DNA of 18,586 bases from an uncultured Alistipes sp. GTDB taxonomy: Bacteria; Bacteroidota; Bacteroidia; Bacteroidales; Rikenellaceae. Under the pieces are notes generated by a model. That model made no database searches. It worked only from the letters and a program-made list of their open reading frames with translations, and was not told where the DNA came from. The stretch covers positions 1 to 18,586 of the forward strand of contig CAMWJM010000003.1 of assembly GCA_947174575.1 (NCBI GenBank), given 5' to 3'. How positions within the stretch are numbered: position 1 is the stretch's first letter; each line of letters begins with the position of its first letter. Both the position numbers and the translations under genes were made by a program. This document shows positions 13,766 through 18,586 of this stretch, piece after piece.

Positions 13766-14994
13766 TGGCTGCGACAGTCGGCGCAAAGGGGTCGGAAATG
13801 CGAAGAGACGGAAAAACGGCAGCCGGCGGAAGCAATATATGGCAGCGGTTCGGGGCGTTTTTCCTCGATCCGCGCAACCTCTATATCCTCGGGTTTCTGC
13901 TGGTGCTGGCCCTGACGTTCGCCGAGGCGGCGCGCGGACGCCACCGCAACTTCATGATCTTCGCCGAGTCGACCAAGCTCTTCTGGCAGCAGATCGCGCC
14001 CTATGGCGCCAATTGGACGGCTGCCGCGCCCCATTTGGATTACTTCCTCTACGGGCCGCTGTTCAACGTGCTGTTCGCGCCGTTCGCCTATCTGCCCGGA
14101 CTGCTGGGGCCGTTCGCGTGGAACCTCTTCAACTTCACCCTGTGGTTCGCGGCGATCTTCACCCTGCCCGAGCGCTTCTCGCGCGAGGAGAAGTGCAAGT
14201 CGTTTCTCTATACGCTGCTGATCCTCGCCTGCACGCAGCTGTCGTTCCAGTACAACGTGGTCGTGGGGGCGATCTTCCTGCTGGCCTATTCGCTGCTCGA
14301 ACGCGGCAAGGGGTTCTGGGCCGTGCTGCTCATCCTGATCTCGGGCTTCACCAAGATCTACGGCATCTTCCAGCTGGGGCTGCTGGTGTGCTATCCCCGT
14401 TTGGGGCGCAACATGGCCTATGCCGTGGCGCTCGGAGTCGTCCTCGCCGTGCTGCCCGCCGTGGCTACGTCGCTCGAAGGGCTGCCCGCCTGGTACGGCG
14501 AGTGGTTCGACGCGCTGACTTCGCACAAGGATACCCGTCCGTGGCAGAACGTCTTCTATCTGCGTCCGTTCGGGTTGCTGGAGTGGCGCATGTGGGTGCA
14601 GGGCGGCGTGCTCGCGGCTTTGGCCGCTGGACTTTTCGCCCGCTGGCGGCAATGGCGCAGCGCGTATTTCCGCGTCGGGGCGCTGGCCTGCCTGATGGGC
14701 TATGTGATTCTGTTCAGCAATTCGAGCGAAACGCACACCTATGTCATTTCGTTGATCGGCTACACGCTGTGGTATTGGAGCATGAAGCGGGCCGGGGCGC
14801 TCCTCTTGTTCGACAAAGTGCTTTTCTGGGCCGTCTTCGCGGTGGTCGTGGTCATGCCCGTCGACGTGCTGTGTCCGCCTGCGGTGATGCGGGCGTTCTA
14901 TGGCGTGCAGCTCAACCTTTGGCTGTTGATCGTCCTATGGGCGAGAATGGTTTATACCACCTTCATCCGGATTCCCGAGCGATGGGCCGTATAG
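13765..14994 (+). CDS. GT87-like (DUF2029) integral membrane glycosyltransferase
   Basis: The 409-aa protein has about nine or ten hydrophobic segments. After a hydrophilic N-terminus of about 30 residues comes the first membrane helix (about 42-56), and a following loop with YGANW and a DYFLYGPLFNVLFAPFAYLP block (about 92-111), the layout of GT87/DUF2029 polyprenyl-phosphate-mannose-dependent transferases, which act on the periplasmic face. SETHTYVIS (about 324-332) is a conserved-looking loop near the C-terminal half. The acceptor is unknown. ATG 13765 overlaps the previous stop by one base; an internal start at 13798 is possible. It is the last gene before a bidirectional terminator. Confidence 0.85.
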   Translation: MAATVGAKGSEMRRDGKTAAGGSNIWQRFGAFFLDPRNLYILGFLLVLALTFAEAARGRHRNFMIFAESTKLFWQQIAPYGANWTAAAPHLDYFLYGPLFNVLFAPFAYLPGLLGPFAWNLFNFTLWFAAIFTLPERFSREEKCKSFLYTLLILACTQLSFQYNVVVGAIFLLAYSLLERGKGFWAVLLILISGFTKIYGIFQLGLLVCYPRLGRNMAYAVALGVVLAVLPAVATSLEGLPAWYGEWFDALTSHKDTRPWQNVFYLRPFGLLEWRMWVQGGVLAALAAGLFARWRQWRSAYFRVGALACLMGYVILFSNSSETHTYVISLIGYTLWYWSMKRAGALLLFDKVLFWAVFAVVVVMPVDVLCPPAVMRAFYGVQLNLWLLIVLWARMVYTTFIRIPERWAV

Positions 14995-15017
14995 AGCCGG
15001 AGCGTGCCGAATGATAT

Positions 15018-15056
15018 AAAACCGGTACACGTCGTCGCAGTCGTGTGCCGGTTTTT
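15018..15056. terminator. Bidirectional terminator between convergent operons
   Basis: AAAACCGGTACACG (15018-15031) pairs with CGTGTGCCGGTTTT (15042-15055) with one wobble position and a 10-base loop. T-rich tails flank it on both strands. It lies 24 bases after the GT87-like stop (plus) and 7 bases beyond the GtrA stop (minus), so it can end both transcripts. Confidence 0.85.
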
Positions 15057-15062
15057 TGCCGT

Positions 15063-15431
15063 TCAGAAGTTGAAGAAGTAGTTCATGAAGAAGTTCCAGA
15101 ACGTCACCACCCCCGTGGCCGCGAGTTTGGCCAGGTAGAAGTTCATCCGCAGCCGGTTGTGCAGCAGCCAGATCGTGAAGTTGTTGATGCCCAGTCCGAT
15201 CGCCGCGATACCCAGGAACCGCAGATATTGGCCCGCGATGTCGGGGTCGTCGTTGCGGAACGTCCACACGCGGTCGAGGACGTAGTTGGTCGTCGAGGCG
15301 CAGAGGAACCCCAGCGAATTGGCCACGTATTTGTTCATCCGCAGCCACTCCTTGCAGAGATACGTCACCCCGAAGTCCACGAAGACTCCCGAGCCGCCCA
15401 CCACGCAGAATTTGATGAATTGTCGGATCAT
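15063..15431 (-). CDS. GtrA-family membrane protein
   Basis: This 122-aa protein is almost entirely four hydrophobic segments, with the family pattern FVVGGSGVFVDFGVTY-like at the first helix and NYVLDRVWTFR (about 49-59) between helices 2 and 3. GtrA-like proteins are thought to flip polyprenyl-phosphate-linked sugars, or otherwise assist their transfer, across the inner membrane. Its ATG overlaps the stop of the upstream PMT-like gene by four bases (ATGA), so the two are translationally coupled. Together with the GT2 synthase across the terminator it would supply lipid-linked sugar to the periplasmic glycosyltransferases. Confidence 0.92.
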   Translation of the reverse strand: MIRQFIKFCVVGGSGVFVDFGVTYLCKEWLRMNKYVANSLGFLCASTTNYVLDRVWTFRNDDPDIAGQYLRFLGIAAIGLGINNFTIWLLHNRLRMNFYLAKLAATGVVTFWNFFMNYFFNF

Positions 15432-17188
15432 CGGTTTTCGACTTTGGTTTGTTGCGGTTTGCCGTTGAACCAGTGTTTATAGCCTTCGCGCCGCAGGGCG
15501 AATCCCGCGTCGCAGCGGGTGCCGGCCAGCGTTGCGGGCACTCGGAAAGCGGTTTCCGCCTCCGTGGTGCTTCGGGGCGCCAGCGTCAGCTGCACGGGCA
15601 GCGCGAATTCGGCCACCTCGTAACGGCCGCTTTTCCACAGCATCGCCAGCTCGCAGTCTTCGCCGATTTCGATCGGGTAGTCGTAGGGATTCGTCAGCCG
15701 CAAGCGCAGGTGCAGCTCCTCGCCCGGCGTCACGCGGCGCGGCACTCCGTCGAATTCGATGTCGATCAGCCGCACCGGATGCCACGCCGGATCGATCAGC
15801 CAGGTGAACTCCTTGCCGTTGGCCAGTGCGAGGCTCTGCGTGCGGACGAGCGTGTCGCCCGGCGCGTGGCGCGGCGTTTCGACCAGCACTTCGCGGCCGA
15901 TGAAACGCGAATCGTCGTCGCGGAACTGCCATTGGTGGGTGCGGTAGCGGATGTCGGGCTGGCAGTAGGCTTCGCCGCCCGTGTAGAACCGGTATTTGGC
16001 CGCCACGGCATAGTTGCCGCCGAAGATCACCGGGCGTCCGGCGGCCTCCCGCGCTATGGCGGCATAGGTCGTGCGGTTGTCGAACACCTCGAACTGCAGC
16101 CCCAGCGGGTTGAAGATCATTTCGAGCCGCACCAGCGCCACGATCCCGAGGGTCGCCCAGCCGGCGCGCATCATATAGCGGCGCGTGCGGGGATGACGCC
16201 GGGCATAGTCGAACGCCACGTAGACCAACCCCAGCGACGCCACGATCACCCATTGGGGCTGTACGTAGCCGCGGCAGGCCGAGAGCAGGAAGAAGCCGAT
16301 GAATGCCGCCGGAAAGAGCTTCAGCGCGCGGCGCACGGCATCGTCGGGCTGTGTCTTGCGCCATGCCCGGATGTAGATCGGCACATAGAGCGGGTTGAAG
16401 ACCACCAGCATGTTGGCCGCGAAATCGGTGACGTAGCTCAAGCGGAAGCGCGCGTTGCGGCCCGCGAGGTGGTAGGCCAGCGAGGCCCAGTCGTGCTGGT
16501 ATTGCCACAGCAGGTGCGGCACCAGCAGCAGGGCCGCCACCGTGCCGCTCGAATAGAGATCGGGGCGGCGCAGCAGCCGCGGATTGGCCGCCAGCGCGAA
16601 GAGCAGTACCAGTGCTCCGTGGTATTTGCTGTAGGCCATGAGCGCCAGGGCGATGCCCATCCAGAGCCACGCTAACCGGCGGCGCTCGGAGAACCACTTG
16701 AAAGTCAGAAGGAAAAGTGTCGCAGTCATCATCAGCGGCCCGTCGGGCACGGCGATGAAGCCGTAGAGTTGCAGCATCAAAGTAGCTGCCGAGAGCATCG
16801 CGAACAGCGATCCGTCGCGCCGGGTGGCTTCCGCCGGTCGGATCAGGCGCCACAATATATAGAGGTAGAGCGGCTGCAGCAGCGTGAAGCACCACCGCAC
16901 GCCGATCTCACCGCCCAGCAGGCCCCCCCCCAGTCGTACGAGCAGCGCCGTCACGGGCGGATGATCGAAGTAGCCCCAGGCCAGGCGCTCGGCGAAGAGG
17001 TGGTAGTAGGCCTCGTCGTTGGCCAGCTCGGAGGCGGCGGCCTGAAGCAGGTTGCAGAGCCACCACACCCCCAGCCACAGCACGACCGTGCGGTCGGCCG
17101 AAAACCGGTCGCGTATCTTCGTCGTCAGCGCGGCGAAAGACGGAAAGGCGGAGTCGTACGAACTATGTCGCGGCGAGAAAAGGCGCAT
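15428..17188 (-). CDS. PMT/ArnT-like (GT39/GT83) membrane glycosyltransferase
   Basis: The 586-aa protein has a short basic N-terminus, about ten to twelve membrane segments (about 33-385), and a hydrophilic C-terminal periplasmic domain (about 390-586). The first periplasmic loop carries ANDEAYYH (56-63), containing the acidic pair expected to be catalytic, and YFDHPPVT (73-80), both hallmarks of the PMT_2/ArnT group that uses polyprenyl-phosphate sugars as donors. The acceptor may be protein, lipid A or a glycan and is not determined. The start at 17188 lies about 38 bases after a -7 box and gives a normal N-terminus; the frame extends to 17281 through intergenic DNA. Codons 86-89 contain an uninterrupted run of nine G (complement of 16923-16931), a possible slippage site. 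Confidence 0.9.
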   Translation of the reverse strand: MRLFSPRHSSYDSAFPSFAALTTKIRDRFSADRTVVLWLGVWWLCNLLQAAASELANDEAYYHLFAERLAWGYFDHPPVTALLVRLGGGLLGGEIGVRWCFTLLQPLYLYILWRLIRPAEATRRDGSLFAMLSAATLMLQLYGFIAVPDGPLMMTATLFLLTFKWFSERRRLAWLWMGIALALMAYSKYHGALVLLFALAANPRLLRRPDLYSSGTVAALLLVPHLLWQYQHDWASLAYHLAGRNARFRLSYVTDFAANMLVVFNPLYVPIYIRAWRKTQPDDAVRRALKLFPAAFIGFFLLSACRGYVQPQWVIVASLGLVYVAFDYARRHPRTRRYMMRAGWATLGIVALVRLEMIFNPLGLQFEVFDNRTTYAAIAREAAGRPVIFGGNYAVAAKYRFYTGGEAYCQPDIRYRTHQWQFRDDDSRFIGREVLVETPRHAPGDTLVRTQSLALANGKEFTWLIDPAWHPVRLIDIEFDGVPRRVTPGEELHLRLRLTNPYDYPIEIGEDCELAMLWKSGRYEVAEFALPVQLTLAPRSTTEAETAFRVPATLAGTRCDAGFALRREGYKHWFNGKPQQTKVENR

Positions 17189-17226
17189 GGAAGTAAATCG
17201 TGGTCGTATCTTCGTAGAGATCGATG

Positions 17227-17234
17227 CAAAAATA
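17227..17234 (-). promoter_or_regulatory. -7 box of the PMT-like/GtrA operon
   Basis: On the minus strand TATTTTTG matches TAnnTTTG and ends 38 bases before the ATG at 17188. The -33 region has no recognisable TTTG. Use of this box would exclude the upstream in-frame start at 17281. Confidence 0.65.
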
Positions 17235-17275
17235 ATAATTTTCGGCGATAATTCGCGCGCATCTTGGGTTCGGCC

Positions 17276-17306
17276 TTTCAACTTTCGGTTTTATGGCGTA
17301 AGTTTG
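17276..17306 (+). promoter_or_regulatory. Promoter of the S66 peptidase gene
   Basis: TTTC (17276-17279), then 19 bases, then TAAGTTTG (17299-17306), which matches TAnnTTTG. The -33 is one base off consensus. Transcription would start near 17313, leaving a leader of about 45 bases before ATG 17359. It is divergent from the PMT-like operon. Confidence 0.7.
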
Positions 17307-17358
17307 CACATCGGTCGGAGCATCGATGCGGTCGATATGTGATAATGGGATTATTTTT

Positions 17359-18354
17359 ATGAAATTATTTCGTCTGTCTGTTCTGCTTCTCGCATTCGGT
17401 GCGGCGGGTGCGGCTGTCGCGCAGGAAAGGTCGGGTTTCGTCCGCCCGCGCTACCTGCGGCTCGGCGACACGGTAGGGCTGGCGGCTCCGGCCCGGCGAC
17501 TCGCGGCGCGGACGGATACCGCGTCGATCCGCGAGCGGTTCGCATCGTGGGGGCTGCATGTGGTGTTCGCGCCGCATTGCTGCGACGACTTGCAGCCCTA
17601 TTTCTCGGCGCCCGATGCCGAGCGGGCCGCCGACCTGCAGCAGATGCTCGACGACCCTTCGATCCGGGCCGTGATCGCCTGCCGCGGCGGCTACGGCTCG
17701 GTGCGGCTGCTGCCTTATCTGCAGCTGGAGGGGCTGCGCAGCGATCCCAAGTGGGTGGTGGGCTTCAGCGACATCACCACGCTGCACCTGGCGCTCTTCC
17801 GCCTGGGCATCGAGAGCATCCACGGCACCATGCCGGGGTCGTTCCGCTTCGACGAGGAGGACATCTCGGCCGAGTCGCTCCGCCGGGCGCTATTCGGCGA
17901 GACCCGTCGCATCGACACCCCGCCCCATGCGCTCGACGTGCCGGGGCAGGGCCGCGGTCGGCTCGTAGGCGGCAACCTCACCGTGCTGTGCGCGGCATGC
18001 GGCACGCCCGAAGGTCTCGATGCCGAGGAGCCGACGATCCTCTTCATCGAGGAGGTGGGCGAGCATGCCTATCGCATCGACCGCATGTTGCAGCAGCTGC
18101 TGCGCAGCGGCGCGCTCCGCCATGTCCGGGCGGTGGTCGTGGGCGACTTCACCCGCTCGTCGGGCGCCGAGCTGTTCGGTGTGGAGGATGTGCGCGAAGT
18201 GGTGGCGGCCAATCTGCGGCATCTGGGCATCCCCCTGTTATTCGGGGTGCCTGCGGGGCATGGCGACCTCAACGTGGCGCTCTACCTGGGTCGCGAAGTC
18301 GCGGTCGCGGTCGACGACGAGGGCGGCCGCATCGTATTCTCCGACGACGATTAG
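17359..18354 (+). CDS. Exported LD-carboxypeptidase-like protein (peptidase family S66)
   Basis: The 331-aa protein resembles LdcA, which removes the terminal D-Ala from tetrapeptide stems during murein recycling. The catalytic triad is visible: Ser137 in VGFSDITT, a Glu at 231/232 in FIEEVGEHAYRID, and His301 in VPAGHGD. CRGGYGSVR (108-116) is the conserved glycine-rich block. Unlike classical cytoplasmic LdcA, it begins with a clear Sec signal peptide (about 1-22: basic MKLFR, hydrophobic core, AVAQE), so it should act in the periplasm. There is no lipobox cysteine. A Cys-Cys pair lies at 74-75. The ATG at 17359 is chosen because it starts the signal peptide; upstream codons in frame are not preceded by an ATG. 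Confidence 0.92.
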   Translation: MKLFRLSVLLLAFGAAGAAVAQERSGFVRPRYLRLGDTVGLAAPARRLAARTDTASIRERFASWGLHVVFAPHCCDDLQPYFSAPDAERAADLQQMLDDPSIRAVIACRGGYGSVRLLPYLQLEGLRSDPKWVVGFSDITTLHLALFRLGIESIHGTMPGSFRFDEEDISAESLRRALFGETRRIDTPPHALDVPGQGRGRLVGGNLTVLCAACGTPEGLDAEEPTILFIEEVGEHAYRIDRMLQQLLRSGALRHVRAVVVGDFTRSSGAELFGVEDVREVVAANLRHLGIPLLFGVPAGHGDLNVALYLGREVAVAVDDEGGRIVFSDDD

Positions 18355-18555
18355 CCGCGAGCCGCACAATTACCCCTCTATATGAATCTGCGGCATCGGG
18401 AAATTCGTGCCTCCGAAGCGCATGCCCGCAGGTTGCTGCAGTAGGACTACCCACATGTGTTCCCGAGCAGTTGCAGTTTGATTATTCGGTAGAATATAAC
18501 GTGTTTTTGCCGATAAGCATTTATTTTGCGCTATCTTTGCGGAAAGCATTTTCTT
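18355..18555. other. Intergenic region after the S66 peptidase gene
   Basis: No gene is seen. A GC-rich first part contains TGCGGCAT (18390-18397) facing ATGCCCGCA (18421-18429), complementary apart from a one-base bulge, with TTCG/CGAA inside. This could be a weak terminator or structured RNA, but no T-run follows. The second part is AT-rich and contains the next promoter. Confidence 0.4.
18506..18539 (+). promoter_or_regulatory. Promoter of the gene starting at 18556
   Basis: TTTG (18506-18509), then 22 bases, then TATCTTTG (18532-18539), an exact -7 box. The spacing is slightly longer than the usual 19-21. The box ends 16 bases before the ATG at 18556. Confidence 0.7.
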
Positions 18556-18586
18556 ATGGCAGGTTCGTATTTCGTATATTACGGCA
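18556..18586 (+). CDS. Partial CDS, N-terminus only, product unknown
   Basis: An ATG at 18556 opens a frame reading MAGSYFVYYG to the window edge, correctly placed behind a strong promoter. Ten residues are too few to name a family. Confidence 0.6.
   Translation, partial: MAGSYFVYYG

Noticed and set aside
18390..18480. Riboswitch or structured RNA after the S66 peptidase gene
   Set aside because: Some imperfect pairing is present, but no known riboswitch core motif is seen and it lies upstream of a separate promoter, so it would not be in the next gene's leader.
1..18586. CRISPR array, prophage, insertion sequence or toxin-antitoxin system
   Set aside because: There are no regularly spaced repeats, no transposase, integrase, Cas or phage structural proteins, and no TA-like gene pairs in any frame. 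The repeats found are short and non-autonomous.

Overview
The window reads as chromosome from a GC-rich member of the Bacteroidota, most likely order Bacteroidales and plausibly Alistipes or another Rikenellaceae. The basis is (i) repeated TAnnTTTG -7 boxes, the Bacteroidota primary-sigma promoter type, in front of most transcription units; (ii) little use of Shine-Dalgarno sequences; (iii) GC-rich coding sequence set against AT-rich intergenic DNA; and (iv) protein families typical of the phylum. The genus is inference. No phage, plasmid, CRISPR, transposase or toxin-antitoxin gene is visible. The genes are mostly housekeeping or envelope functions.

Layout. 1-356 is AT-rich intergenic DNA holding two inverted copies of a 38-bp repeat, followed by tRNA-Leu(UAG) on the minus strand with its own promoter and terminator. 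537-3482 is a plus-strand operon: a membrane-anchored coiled-coil protein, TsaC/Sua5-type tRNA modification enzyme, a hotdog thioesterase and an EamA-type transporter, closed by a hairpin terminator. 3532-3740 is an unrecognised 58-aa gene ending at a 28-bp perfect palindrome. 3741-3931 is intergenic with repeat R1, a C9 tract and a hairpin. 3932-5920 (minus) is DsbD. 5921-6301 is a repeat-rich intergenic region holding two about 93-bp direct repeats whose last motif forms the promoter of a ZIP metal transporter (6302-7102), followed by a CaCA-type cation exchanger (7134-8084). The exchanger converges on, and overlaps, mutY (8069-9187, minus). A long AsmA-like envelope gene (9339-12077, minus) carries one repeat copy inside its coding start and another in its leader. 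It diverges from an AlkD-like DNA glycosylase (12260-12943).

13046-17188 holds four genes around a bidirectional terminator: a DPM1-like GT2 polyprenyl-phosphate sugar synthase and a GT87-like membrane glycosyltransferase on plus, and a PMT/ArnT-like glycosyltransferase plus a GtrA-family protein on minus. Together they look like a compact polyprenyl-phosphate-sugar pathway: make the lipid-linked sugar, flip it, use it on the periplasmic side. The PMT-like gene contains a G9 run in frame. 17359-18354 encodes an exported LD-carboxypeptidase-type S66 peptidase. The window ends in the first codons of another gene (18556).

The least explained material is non-coding: a three-copy repeat family (R1-R3) whose central hairpin keeps pairing while its bases change, the tandem promoter-bearing repeats before the ZIP gene, and the 38-bp inverted pair at the left edge. 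No clearly new enzymatic system was found.
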